From: Brevibacterium luteolum
GTDB taxonomy: Bacteria > Actinomycetota > Actinomycetes > Actinomycetales > Brevibacteriaceae
Assembly (NCBI RefSeq): GCF_013004595.1
Contig: NZ_JABEMC010000001.1
Location: 682,001-746,000, forward strand
DNA length: 64,000 bases
Direction of reading: 5' to 3'
Made by a program: the position numbers and the translations under genes. Of the stretch, positions 47,495 to 56,746 are shown in pieces (position 1 is the stretch's first letter; each line of letters begins with the position of its first letter). The notes beneath the pieces were generated by a model. The model ran no database searches, had not been told where the DNA came from, and saw only the letters and a program-made list of their open reading frames with translations.

Positions 47495-48859
47495 ATGAGG
47501 AATCTCCAGCCGACAGGAGCTGCCGCAAAGACGTACCCGCACTCCCTGCTCGGCGCTGCCCGTCCCCGCATGCTCGCCGGGCACCGCCGGATCGGCCTGG
47601 CCGTGTTCGGCTTCGAGCTCATCCTCGTCGGATTCGGCGCCGGCGCACTCGCAGAGACACGCACTGCCGACACCTCGGTCTGGACGTGGGCCGCAGTATG
47701 GGTGGCGCTGCGCCTCATCGTCGGCGGGGCCCAGTATGCGCGGACCCTCCGGTCTGCCTGCATCGTGCCCGTCATCACCGGCGTCGGCGTCGTCGTCATC
47801 GGCTTCGCCGCAGAGCACTTCCTCAGCCCGGCACGTCTCATCGGAGAGGTCATGGCCGTCGCCTTCGTGCTCACCGGCATCTCGCTCATGACACGTGTGG
47901 CAGTGCTCGTCTTCTACCGGCCCCGCACGGTGCGCCTCGTCTGCGACGCCGCCGACGCACCCCCAGCCGATACCCACCGGGTCCACCACATCGCGCTCAC
48001 CCCGCGCATCACGGACGACCCCGCGGCCCTCACCAGTGCAGTGCTGCAGGCGGTCGACGCCTTCGACGCCGTGGCCGTCGACCTGTGCGAGGGCCTCGAC
48101 CGCGACACGACCGATCAGCTGATGTGGGCGCTGCGCCATCACCAGGTCAGCCTGCGGGTGCCGCTCAGCGTCACCACTGTGCGGGCACAGAACCTCAAAC
48201 CGGAGCTGACGGCCGGAGACGCCAGCCTCGTGTGCATGACATCCGCGCCGCCGCTGCGGCTGCGCGTGACTAAGCGCCTCTTCGACATCCTCGGCTCGGC
48301 CGCGCTCATCATCGTTCTGTCGCCTGTGCTCATCACCGTCGCACTCCTCGTCAAGCGCGACAGCCCGGGGCCGGTGATCTTCCGGCAGACGCGCATCGGC
48401 GTCGAGGGCGAGGAGTTCCAGATCCTCAAGTTCCGCACTATGGTCGCCGACGCCGATGCACAGCTGGCTCGTCTGCTCAAGGAACAGAATCGGGGCGACA
48501 CCCCGCTCTTCAAGATCGACTCCGATCCGCGCATCACCCGCACCGGGGGAGTGCTGCGCCGCTTCTCCCTCGATGAGCTGCCGCAGCTGTTCAATGTGCT
48601 CGGCGGTTCGATGAGCCTGGTCGGTCCGCGCCCGCAGCGTGCCGAGGAGGTCGCGCTCTACACCCCGACGGCGGTGCAGCGGCTCGGCGTCAAGCCGGGG
48701 ATGACCGGGCTTTGGCAGGTATCGGGACGGTCCAATCTGCCGTGGGAGCGCGCCCAGCAGCTCGACGTCTACTACGCCAACAACTGGACCCTCGGTCTCG
48801 ACCTGGCGATCCTGGTTCGCACCATCCGCGCCGTTCTCGCGCGGGAGGGGGCGGTGTGA
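47495..48859 (+). CDS. Polyprenyl-phosphate sugar-1-phosphate transferase (priming enzyme)
   Basis: A 454-aa WcaJ/WbaP-type enzyme that starts polysaccharide units by placing a sugar phosphate on undecaprenyl phosphate. Four membrane helices (about residues 30-150) and a soluble domain precede the catalytic domain. That domain starts with KRLFDILGSAALIIVLSPV and holds GPVIFRQTRIG, FQILKFRTM, RRFSLDELPQLFNVL and SLVGPRPQ. ATG 47495 gives the usual N-terminus; GTG 47393 is an in-frame alternative. It is the first gene of an operon whose members overlap by 1-43 nt. Confidence 0.92.
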   Translation: MRNLQPTGAAAKTYPHSLLGAARPRMLAGHRRIGLAVFGFELILVGFGAGALAETRTADTSVWTWAAVWVALRLIVGGAQYARTLRSACIVPVITGVGVVVIGFAAEHFLSPARLIGEVMAVAFVLTGISLMTRVAVLVFYRPRTVRLVCDAADAPPADTHRVHHIALTPRITDDPAALTSAVLQAVDAFDAVAVDLCEGLDRDTTDQLMWALRHHQVSLRVPLSVTTVRAQNLKPELTAGDASLVCMTSAPPLRLRVTKRLFDILGSAALIIVLSPVLITVALLVKRDSPGPVIFRQTRIGVEGEEFQILKFRTMVADADAQLARLLKEQNRGDTPLFKIDSDPRITRTGGVLRRFSLDELPQLFNVLGGSMSLVGPRPQRAEEVALYTPTAVQRLGVKPGMTGLWQVSGRSNLPWERAQQLDVYYANNWTLGLDLAILVRTIRAVLAREGAV

Positions 48860-49911
48860 TGCGCGTCGTCCACCTCATCCACTCTGCGAAGGTCGGCGGG
48901 GTCGAAGCCGCTGCCGGTCTGCTTCGTCAGCGCTGCACCACCCTCCAGCTGCGCTTGGCCGCTTTCACGACCACCGGCGGCACGGACAGGACGATCCCCG
49001 TCGACTTTGCAGCCCGCGGTCTGAACAATCCGATATCGCTGATCCAGCTGGTGCGCTACATCCGGCGCCAGCGTCCGGACATCCTCGTGACCTCGTTATG
49101 GCGCTCGACGGCCGTCGGGTTCATCGCCAGCGCCCTGCTGCCCCGTACTGGCTGGGTCGTCTACCTGCACAACACGCGTTACACCAACGTCGTTGACCGC
49201 ATTCTCCATACGGTGGCTCTCCGCTGCGCAGATGCGGTGTTCTGCGACTCCCACGCAACCCGCAGCGCACTGGTCAGTCCTGCCACCCGGACCCCGGTCT
49301 ACGTCGTCACCCCTGCCTCCGCGGCGGTGACAGAACTCCAGCCACCGCAGCGCGACGAGCGCGACGCAGATACCAGCAATGGGAACGAGATCCGCTTGGT
49401 GTTCTGGGGGCGGCTGGCCAGGCAGAAGCGACTCGACCGGGCCATCGAACTGCTGGCCGAGCTGCAGTGCACGCACCCTGGCGGCGCGCGACTCGACATC
49501 ATCGGCCCCGATGAGGGCGAAGCCGCCGGTCTGACGGCGCTCGCCGATCGCCTCGGCATCGCCGACCGGTTCCACCGACACGAACCGTGCAGACCTGAGG
49601 AGATCGCCGGACTGGCCGCAGAGGCCGATTTCTTCGTCCAGCTCAGCGACTACGAGGGCCTCGGCATGGCTGTCCGCGAGGCCATGCACCTGGGGCTCGT
49701 GCCCGTCGTGACTCCCGTTGGGGAGATCCCGGCCTACGCCACGGATGGTGTCAACGCGATCTGCAGCAGCGCAGATGCGCAGACGCTGGCGCAGCGGGTG
49801 CGCGAGGTCATGACAGATCCCGACCGGTACCGCGCAGCCGCACAAGCAGTCGCGTTGCCGGACTTCATCGGCGACTTCACCTCTGCGTGCCGGGAGGTGA
49901 GCCGGGCATGA
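48859..49911 (+). CDS. GT4-family glycosyltransferase
   Basis: A 350-aa GT-B glycosyltransferase. The N-terminus MRVVHLIHSAKVGGVE is the acceptor-side Rossmann start. The donor-side motif near the end is EGLGMAVREAMHLGLVPVVT, the E-x7-E pattern of GT4. It likely adds one sugar to the lipid-linked intermediate on the cytoplasmic face. ATG 48859 overlaps the stop of the priming transferase (TGATG). Confidence 0.9.
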   Translation: MRVVHLIHSAKVGGVEAAAGLLRQRCTTLQLRLAAFTTTGGTDRTIPVDFAARGLNNPISLIQLVRYIRRQRPDILVTSLWRSTAVGFIASALLPRTGWVVYLHNTRYTNVVDRILHTVALRCADAVFCDSHATRSALVSPATRTPVYVVTPASAAVTELQPPQRDERDADTSNGNEIRLVFWGRLARQKRLDRAIELLAELQCTHPGGARLDIIGPDEGEAAGLTALADRLGIADRFHRHEPCRPEEIAGLAAEADFFVQLSDYEGLGMAVREAMHLGLVPVVTPVGEIPAYATDGVNAICSSADAQTLAQRVREVMTDPDRYRAAAQAVALPDFIGDFTSACREVSRA

Positions 49912-51053
49912 ACGGCGACATCCTCGTCCGCCAGCTGCTGGCCCTCTGCCTGCTCGGCAGCGCCCTCATCTCATCGACCACCTCGCGAGCAGTCCTGCCC
50001 GAACAGTTCCTGCGCGACGACGCACACATCCGTGCTGCCATCCTCGACCCAGGTGGTGCAACCTCAGCGGAGTCGTTCCGGCACATCGGCGCCTTCTACC
50101 GCGGTCTGGGGCTGGGAGAGCTGCCGCCCTTGGCGGCCCTGCTGGGTGTCGGCCTCTTCATAGCCGCTGTGATCATCGCGCTGCCGCTTGAGTCGCTTGG
50201 CCGGCTCGGACTTGCTGGATTCGGTCTGTTGGCCGTCAGCTGCGTCTTCGCCGTCGTCTACCTCGGACAGTACACGAAGGAGATCTTCACCGTTGTCATT
50301 GCTCTGCTCGTCCTCGTTCTGCCGCGCTCGCCCTATGGTGACGTCGCAGTCGTCGCATCCTGTCTGCTCTACGGCATCTACATGCGCCCGTACTGGCTGC
50401 TCATCGCCGTGCTCTACGTCTGCATCCGTGTCCTGCTGGCACGACGCACCGGGCCGCTGGGCATGCTCGTCTGCGTCGTCGCCGGGTACGCGGTGCTCGC
50501 TGTGGCCTTCCGCATTGTGCTGGGGGAGAACCTCGAGGGGCGCCGTACGTGGCTCAACGCCGAACGCGCTGACACGGTCGTCAACACCCTGATCAGCGGC
50601 CCATTTCCCGAAGCCACCGGAGTCCTCAGCGTCATCTCAGTGCTGTGCGTGCTCGCCATGCTCATCGTGCCGTGGCCGCTGCTGTTCTCCGGCAGCCCGG
50701 AGCTGGTGCTCGCCGGCATCGCTGTGATGGCGGTGTGGGGACTGGTGCTCTACACGGCATTCTCCCGCCGACGCAGCACCGTCCGCCTCAGCGGGCCACC
50801 GCGCATCGCTCGCGGGATCTCCCTGCTGTTGGCGCTCGTACTCGTGCAGGCACTGTTCGAACCGGACTACGGCTCCTACCTCAAACACCTCACCGGTCTG
50901 CTGCCGCTCGTGCTGTGCTGCCTGCCGCTGCGCGGAAACCGGGCGCCTGCGGCCACCGTGGTCCGTCCACAGCCCGGTCCGCAGCACCGCCTGCCGTTCT
51001 TCACACCCGCCGCTACCTACCCGGATCCCAACACCTCAGGAGCCTGGACATGA
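49908..51053 (+). CDS. Polytopic membrane protein, candidate polysaccharide polymerase (Wzy-like)
   Basis: A 381-aa protein with about nine or ten hydrophobic segments and one larger extracytoplasmic loop early on (roughly residues 25-65). No sequence signature fixes its role. In a Wzx/Wzy-type operon that has a priming enzyme, glycosyltransferases, a flippase and a Wzz-like protein, the remaining polytopic protein is most likely the polymerase. Wzy proteins are too variable to recognise by motif. ATG 49908 overlaps the previous stop by 4 nt and follows GGGAGG. A proline-rich tail ends it. Confidence 0.65.
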   Translation: MNGDILVRQLLALCLLGSALISSTTSRAVLPEQFLRDDAHIRAAILDPGGATSAESFRHIGAFYRGLGLGELPPLAALLGVGLFIAAVIIALPLESLGRLGLAGFGLLAVSCVFAVVYLGQYTKEIFTVVIALLVLVLPRSPYGDVAVVASCLLYGIYMRPYWLLIAVLYVCIRVLLARRTGPLGMLVCVVAGYAVLAVAFRIVLGENLEGRRTWLNAERADTVVNTLISGPFPEATGVLSVISVLCVLAMLIVPWPLLFSGSPELVLAGIAVMAVWGLVLYTAFSRRRSTVRLSGPPRIARGISLLLALVLVQALFEPDYGSYLKHLTGLLPLVLCCLPLRGNRAPAATVVRPQPGPQHRLPFFTPAATYPDPNTSGAWT

Positions 51054-52186
51054 GGATCCTCCACATCACCGAAGCGACCTCCGCCGGCGTACTGACCTCC
51101 GTCACCGCACTCGCCCGCGCCCAATCCGCGCACCCCGACGTCAGGAGCGTGACGCTGGCGTGTGTCGCTCGTGGTGATTCCCCACCGCCAGCAGCGATTG
51201 CCGAGATGTGCGGTCACGACGTCGCTCTGCGCGTGTTGCCATGCAGGCAGCGCCGGCGGCTGATCGACCTCACCCGGCTCATCCGCACCGAAATCCGACG
51301 TGACACCGAGGCAGTCGTGCACTTGCACTCGTCCCGCGCCGGCTTCATCGGTCGCGTGCTCACCGCGCTGCAGGGGACTGCTCATCGCGTGGTCTACAGC
51401 CCGCACTGCTTCAGCTTCGACCGTGCCGATCTGCCCGCGGCTGCCCGGGTGGCATTCCGTGTCCTCGAGCGTGCCGCTCTGCGGGCTGGCCGGAACCTCG
51501 TCCTGGTCTCCCACAGCGAAGCAGCCCTCACCGCCCGCGTGCTGCCCGGTGCTGCGGTGGCCACGGTGCCCAACACCGTCGATGTCGCTGCCTGCCGGTC
51601 CGCGGCCACACGGGCAGGCAAGCCCGCTGGTCCTGTCCGCATCATCCACATCGGCCGGATCGCCGGGCAGAAACGGCCGGAGGTTTTCGCAGCTGTCGCC
51701 GATGCCGTGGCCGAGGCCCGACCTGGGCAGGCTGAGTTCCAGTGGATCGGCGAAGGCGAGCGTGGGCGGCTCTCGTCCAACGTCAGCGTCACCGGCTGGC
51801 TCACACCATCACACGTGCGCGAGCACATCGCGGCTGCCGACATGGTGCTCTTCACCTCTGCCGGTGAGGGGATGCCGATGTCACTGCTCGAAGCCCAAGC
51901 CTGCGGGCTGCCTGTCATCGCCCACGACGTCACCGGGGTCCGCGACATCGTCCGTGACGGCGAGACCGGCCTGCTGGCGAACTCGTCACAGGACCTCATC
52001 GCCGCGGTGCTCCAGCTGCTCGACGACCCACCTGCTGCCACCGAGCTGGGGCGCGCGGCAGCGGCGCACATTGCCGCCCACCACGACACGTCCCGGCAGG
52101 CGGAGACAAGCCTGGCCGCCTACCGCCAGCTGCTCCCAGCCGCAGTCACCGCCCACCACCGCGACGAGGAGATGACCCTGTCATGA
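51050..52186 (+). CDS. GT4-family glycosyltransferase
   Basis: A 378-aa GT-B enzyme starting MRILHITEATSAGVLTSVTA. The donor-binding region contains IIHIGRIAGQKRPEVF and the E-x7-E motif EGMPMSLLEAQACGLPVIA. HLHSSRAGFIGR in the N-terminal domain is typical of glycosyltransferases that act on polyprenyl-linked sugars. The sugar is unknown. It overlaps its neighbours by 4 nt on both sides. Confidence 0.9.
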   Translation: MRILHITEATSAGVLTSVTALARAQSAHPDVRSVTLACVARGDSPPPAAIAEMCGHDVALRVLPCRQRRRLIDLTRLIRTEIRRDTEAVVHLHSSRAGFIGRVLTALQGTAHRVVYSPHCFSFDRADLPAAARVAFRVLERAALRAGRNLVLVSHSEAALTARVLPGAAVATVPNTVDVAACRSAATRAGKPAGPVRIIHIGRIAGQKRPEVFAAVADAVAEARPGQAEFQWIGEGERGRLSSNVSVTGWLTPSHVREHIAAADMVLFTSAGEGMPMSLLEAQACGLPVIAHDVTGVRDIVRDGETGLLANSSQDLIAAVLQLLDDPPAATELGRAAAAHIAAHHDTSRQAETSLAAYRQLLPAAVTAHHRDEEMTLS

Positions 52187-53598
52187 CCACCCACCAGTTC
52201 CTCACGATCCTCAAACGGCGCGCGTGGTGGATCGCCGCTGGGACCCTGACCGCCGGGATCATCGCTGCACTCCTTCTGCTGGTGTGGCCGAAGACCTACA
52301 CCTCGACGTCCAACCTCGTCGTCGACTTCGACGCAGAAGAGGAGACAACCGCTGCTGCAGGTGAAGGCCTGCAGCAGCGGATGCCGACCGTGCTTGAGCT
52401 CGTGCGCAACAGCACAGAGATCCACGAAGACGTCGCGGCCGCCACCGGCAGTGACACCACACGCGCCCAGGAGCTGTCCCGGCGACTGAGCTACTCCGTG
52501 CCTGTCGACACCACTGTCGTCGCCGTCTCCGCCGAGGGGCGCAGCCCCCAGTCAGCACAGCAGCTCAACGAGGCCGCCACCACGGCCGTCGTCGACCGCA
52601 TCAACTCAGATGCTCCGGGCATGGCAGACCTGCAGGCCGTCGTCGAGCAGGCCCCCACCATGCCGCGCTCGGCAAGCGCACCAGATCCACTCATCATCGT
52701 GCCTGTCGGACTGCTCATCGGGCTTCTCGGATCTGTGCTCGCCAGTATCCTCCTTCATGTCGCTGACCGCCGCCTGCGGCGCATCGACGACATCGAGGCC
52801 GCCACCGGCACCGAGGTGCTCGCTGCCGTCGGCCGGGCCCGCACCCGCACCATCGCCGACGATCAGCAGCGCCGCTTTCTGCCTGGGTCGTACCCGCAGC
52901 TCTTCTCCCGCCTCGGGCTCGGCAGCCAGCACAGAGCGTGCGAACTGATCGTCATCACCGGCCTGTCCGGTGCCCGGGACAACGGCCGGGTGGCCGCCGG
53001 GCTCGTCGGCACCGCTGCCGCCAGCGGTATTGACGCGGTGCTCATCCGCGATGAGCTCGCACCCACGACAGCCTCCGACTACGGCATCCGGATCCGGCAC
53101 CTCGTCTCGCCAGGACCTGATGCCGTGCGCACCACGTCGCAGCTCGGCGCCGTACTGAGCCAATGCACTGGCGACTCCCGGCTTGCTGTCCTGCAGTGCG
53201 GGTCCACCGATTCCGATCCGCAGCTGCGAGCAGCATTCGAGGTCGCCGACAGGGTCGTGCTCGTCATCGACGCGCAACCTGACCGGGGGCGCCTGATGGC
53301 TGCCCTGCACGCCGCCGCCCGCGCCAGCACCACGGTCGCGGGTCTCGTCATCGTCAACGGCGCGAGCCCGGAGACAGCGGAGCCGAGCCCCGCGCGTCGC
53401 TTCCCGGGCACAGCTTTCATCGGCAGCCAGCCGACGGGCGCCACACTGCCCCGTCACGTCGCTGCCTCCACCGCCCCCGCAGTTGGCCGTGCCCCGGTGC
53501 ACGTCCCCACAGAGGGCATTGCGTACCCGGCGTTCCCTGCGGGCGCCGTGAACGCCTACGAACATTCTCCGCAGTACACGGAAAGGATCCACCCGTGA
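52183..53598 (+). CDS. Wzz-like chain-length protein with degenerate tyrosine-kinase domain
   Basis: A 471-aa protein. The N-terminal Wzz part has a membrane helix at about 14-34 and a second at about 168-190, with the periplasmic-type domain between them. The cytoplasmic domain (about 245-400) has the BY-kinase order, but where the Walker A should read GEGKST it reads TGLSGARDNGRVA, without Gly-Lys-Ser/Thr. The Walker A' and B segments are likewise worn, and the C-terminus has one tyrosine, not a Tyr cluster. It probably controls chain length or export without phosphorylation. The last 70 residues are low-complexity. Confidence 0.78.
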   Translation: MTTHQFLTILKRRAWWIAAGTLTAGIIAALLLLVWPKTYTSTSNLVVDFDAEEETTAAAGEGLQQRMPTVLELVRNSTEIHEDVAAATGSDTTRAQELSRRLSYSVPVDTTVVAVSAEGRSPQSAQQLNEAATTAVVDRINSDAPGMADLQAVVEQAPTMPRSASAPDPLIIVPVGLLIGLLGSVLASILLHVADRRLRRIDDIEAATGTEVLAAVGRARTRTIADDQQRRFLPGSYPQLFSRLGLGSQHRACELIVITGLSGARDNGRVAAGLVGTAAASGIDAVLIRDELAPTTASDYGIRIRHLVSPGPDAVRTTSQLGAVLSQCTGDSRLAVLQCGSTDSDPQLRAAFEVADRVVLVIDAQPDRGRLMAALHAAARASTTVAGLVIVNGASPETAEPSPARRFPGTAFIGSQPTGATLPRHVAASTAPAVGRAPVHVPTEGIAYPAFPAGAVNAYEHSPQYTERIHP

Positions 53599-55562
53599 AA
53601 CCCCGAAGCTGGCCTTCATCGCTGCAGCGCATCGGCTTGCAGCGCAATTCACCGACCGTCCGATTCATCGTCCTCGGCGCCACCGACATTCTGTGCTGGA
53701 TGCTGGCCTGGCAACTGGCCGTCCTCGTCATCGGCACACTCACCCCCGCCCATGTGACCGCCGAACTCATCATCGTCTGCGTCTTGACACAGCTGGCACT
53801 CGGAGCAGCGCTATCGCTGTACAACAACCGGTTCCTCATCGGCTCGGCTGCTGAGCTCGGCATGATGTCGGTGGCCACCGCCGGGGTGCTCACGGTGCTG
53901 CTCCTCGTCGCCATCGCTGTTTCCGGTCCGGTCGCCGTGCCCGAGGTGGTGCTTGCCTCGGTCTTCGCGATCGTCGCGATGACCGCCGCCCGGCAGCTGC
54001 TGCGCGCCTATCTCGATCACTCCCGACGCCCGCGCGGCGGCGCCCGCGTCCTCCTCGTCGGCGCCGGCGAAGTCGGGCAGGGGCTCGTGCGGCAGATGCT
54101 GCGCGATTCCAACAGCCGCTATCTGCCGGTCGGATTCCTCGACGACGACCGCGCCAAGCGCTTCCTCCGCGTCTCCGGTGTGCCGGTCCTCGGTCCCTCT
54201 AACGCGGCCCGGCGGGTGGCTGAGGAAGCCGGCGCCGACGGCATCGTCGTCGCCATCGGATATGCCGAAGCCGAGCTGTTCAGGTCGCTCACCGCACAGC
54301 TGGAGGACACCGACATCTGGATCCGGACCCTGCCGCCGCTGCAGGACCAGCTCGACATCGAAACCGACATCGCCCAGCTGCGCGACATCAACGTCGAAGA
54401 CCTCATCGGCCGACCGGTCACCACCATCGACATGAGCGCAGCCGCCGAGCTCATCGGCGGCGCACGGGTGCTCGTCACCGGTGCCGGCGGGTCGATCGGC
54501 TCCGAACTGTGCCGGCAGCTCCACCGCCTGAACCCAGCTGAGCTCGTCATGGTCGATCGGGACGAATCGGCCCTGCACGCCCTGAGCATGTCGATCCACG
54601 GACGTGCGCTCATGGACTCCCCGGGCCTCGTGCTCGCCGATGTGCGCGATGAGCAGGCGCTGCATGCGGTGTTCTCCCGCCACCGGCCGGAGATCGTCTT
54701 CCACGCCGCAGCGCTCAAGCATCTGCCGATGCTCGAGCGCTTCCCGGCCGAAGGCTGGAAGACGAATGTGCACGGCACACTCAACGTCCTGCGCGCCGCA
54801 GATGCCGTCGGCACTGCCCGGTTCGTCAACGTCTCCACCGATAAGGCCGCCAATCCGACCAGCGAGCTCGGCCGGTCCAAGTTGCTGGCCGAAGGGCTGA
54901 CAGCCGGCTTTGCGCGCACGACCGGTCGCCCCTACGTCTCGGTGCGCTTCGGCAATGTCTTCGGCTCCCGCGGCTCGGTTCTAGTCTCCTTCGCCGAGCA
55001 GATCCGGCGTGGGGGACCGGTGACGATCACGCACCCGGATGTCACCCGCTACTTCATGACGGTTCCCGAGGCCTCCCGTCTCGTCCTCCAAGCTGCGGCA
55101 ATCGGCCAATCCGGTGAGACCCTCGTGCTCGACATGGGCGAACCCGTCTCGATCGTCGACATCGCCCGGCGCATGATGGCCCTCAGCGGCCGGCACTGCC
55201 CGATCGCCTACACCGGGCTGCGGCCGGGAGAGAAGCTCTCCGAAGAGCTGTTCACTCCCGAAGAGCTCAAGGCAGTGCAGATCCACGACCGGATCTGGCA
55301 CGTGCCTGCCGGCACGTTCGCCGCCGACAGCCTGCCCGGCGCCGAGGCATCCGCTCAGGCGATCGCCGCCTGCTACCGCACGGTGGCCGCCGATCCTGCC
55401 GACGGCACAGACGACCGCAGCACAGCCGAGGCGGTCGCACAGCTGAACCAGATGGAATCGGCGGTCTATGACAGGTCGGCTACCGCACGAGCCCAGCCGG
55501 TCGGAGCTGCCTCCACACTGGCACCCGGCGCCGACGAGATCGAGGATGTGACGACATCATGA
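53595..55562 (+). CDS. Nucleotide-sugar 4,6-dehydratase, CapD/PglF/WbpM type
   Basis: A 655-aa membrane-anchored enzyme. Four membrane helices (about 20-130) and a first Rossmann domain (VLLVGAGEVGQG) come before the SDR domain, which has TGAGGSIG at about 295-302 and the active-site stretch STDKAANPTSELGRSK at about 414-429. The tyrosine of the usual YxxxK is replaced by Leu, as in many members of this branch. It should make a UDP-4-keto-6-deoxy hexosamine, the substrate of the aminotransferase encoded next. Confidence 0.92.
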   Translation: MKPRSWPSSLQRIGLQRNSPTVRFIVLGATDILCWMLAWQLAVLVIGTLTPAHVTAELIIVCVLTQLALGAALSLYNNRFLIGSAAELGMMSVATAGVLTVLLLVAIAVSGPVAVPEVVLASVFAIVAMTAARQLLRAYLDHSRRPRGGARVLLVGAGEVGQGLVRQMLRDSNSRYLPVGFLDDDRAKRFLRVSGVPVLGPSNAARRVAEEAGADGIVVAIGYAEAELFRSLTAQLEDTDIWIRTLPPLQDQLDIETDIAQLRDINVEDLIGRPVTTIDMSAAAELIGGARVLVTGAGGSIGSELCRQLHRLNPAELVMVDRDESALHALSMSIHGRALMDSPGLVLADVRDEQALHAVFSRHRPEIVFHAAALKHLPMLERFPAEGWKTNVHGTLNVLRAADAVGTARFVNVSTDKAANPTSELGRSKLLAEGLTAGFARTTGRPYVSVRFGNVFGSRGSVLVSFAEQIRRGGPVTITHPDVTRYFMTVPEASRLVLQAAAIGQSGETLVLDMGEPVSIVDIARRMMALSGRHCPIAYTGLRPGEKLSEELFTPEELKAVQIHDRIWHVPAGTFAADSLPGAEASAQAIAACYRTVAADPADGTDDRSTAEAVAQLNQMESAVYDRSATARAQPVGAASTLAPGADEIEDVTTS

Positions 55563-56746
55563 GCATGCGCATCCCGCTGTCCGTCCCCCAGGTCGGCACT
55601 CTGGAGGAGGAAGCTGTTCTCACCGCACTGCGCTCAGGCTGGATCACCTCCGGCGGTCCGCAGCTCGCCGGTTTCGAAGCCGAACTCGCCGAACTCACCG
55701 GCCGGTCACATGCCGTGGCCGTCAGCTCCGGTACCGCCGCCCTCCACCTGGCGCTGCTGGCCGCCGGCGTGGGGCCGGGGGACTACGTACCGTGCGCCAC
55801 TCTGACATTCGCCGCTACGGCCAATGCGATCCGCTACACCGGTGCCACCCCCGTCTTCATCGACTGCGATGCGACCGGGAACATCGACCCGCGGCTGCTG
55901 GACGACTGCCTGGCAGACTTCAGCGCCATCGGCAAACCAGTCGGTGCCGTGGTGCCGGTCGATCTGTTCGGCCGGCTGGCCGACCACGATGCGATCGCAG
56001 CAGTCGCTGCACGCTATGGGGTGCCGGTCATCGTCGATGCAGCCGAGTCGCTCGGCGCCGTCGTCGACGGCCGACCGGCCGGCTCGTTCGGCACCGCAGC
56101 GACCCTGTCGTTCAACGGCAACAAGATCATCACGACCTCGGGCGGAGGAGCGGTCGTGTGCGACAGCGCCGAGACGGCCGCCTATATCGACCACCTCGCC
56201 CGGCAGGCACGGCAGCCCGTCGCTCACTACGAACACGAGGAGATCGGCTACAACTACCGGCTCTCCAACCTGCTCGCTGCCCTCGGCAGCGCACAGCTGA
56301 CTCGCCTGCCGGAGTTCCTCGCCGCCCGGCGGGCCCACCGCAGCCGCTACCGGGCCGGACTCGAACCCGTCCCCGGCATCCGCGTGCTCGGCGAGGACGA
56401 CGCGGCAGACAACTGCTGGCTCACCGCACTCCTCGTCGACGCCCGCGTCACCGGCTTCGACGCCGCTGCGGCGATGACGGCCCTGAGCGAGGTCGGCATC
56501 GAAACCCGCCCGGTCTTCAAGCCGATGCACCTGCAGCCGGTCTTCGCTGACCGGCGCACCTATCCGCGCTACCTCACCGGCCAGGCCGAAGCGTTGTACG
56601 CCACCGGACTGCTCGTACCCAGCTCGCCGGCGACCTCGGCAGCCGAATGCGATGAGGTCATCGAACATCTCAACCGCATGCGCCCAGCGCCGAACGGTGC
56701 ATCAGTCACAGCCACTCACCACCACCTGTTAGGAAAACTCCTGTGA
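55559..56746 (+). CDS. DegT/DnrJ/EryC1-family sugar aminotransferase
   Basis: A 395-aa PLP enzyme that transfers an amino group to a keto-sugar nucleotide. Marks are VSSGTAALHLALLAAGVGPG near the start, VDAAESLGA, and the PLP lysine K189 in SFNGNKIITTSGGGAV. Paired with the dehydratase just before it, it resembles PglF-PglE of the bacillosamine pathway, giving a 4-amino-4,6-dideoxy sugar. No PglD-type acetyltransferase is present in the operon, so the amino group may stay free or be acetylated elsewhere. Confidence 0.93.
   Translation: MSMRIPLSVPQVGTLEEEAVLTALRSGWITSGGPQLAGFEAELAELTGRSHAVAVSSGTAALHLALLAAGVGPGDYVPCATLTFAATANAIRYTGATPVFIDCDATGNIDPRLLDDCLADFSAIGKPVGAVVPVDLFGRLADHDAIAAVAARYGVPVIVDAAESLGAVVDGRPAGSFGTAATLSFNGNKIITTSGGGAVVCDSAETAAYIDHLARQARQPVAHYEHEEIGYNYRLSNLLAALGSAQLTRLPEFLAARRAHRSRYRAGLEPVPGIRVLGEDDAADNCWLTALLVDARVTGFDAAAAMTALSEVGIETRPVFKPMHLQPVFADRRTYPRYLTGQAEALYATGLLVPSSPATSAAECDEVIEHLNRMRPAPNGASVTATHHHLLGKLL

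Noticed and set aside
54834-54881. Loss of the catalytic tyrosine in the CapD/PglF-like dehydratase as a sign of inactivation
   Set aside because: The Tyr position is commonly Met or Leu in this branch of long membrane dehydratases; the Thr-Asp-Lys and final Lys are kept.
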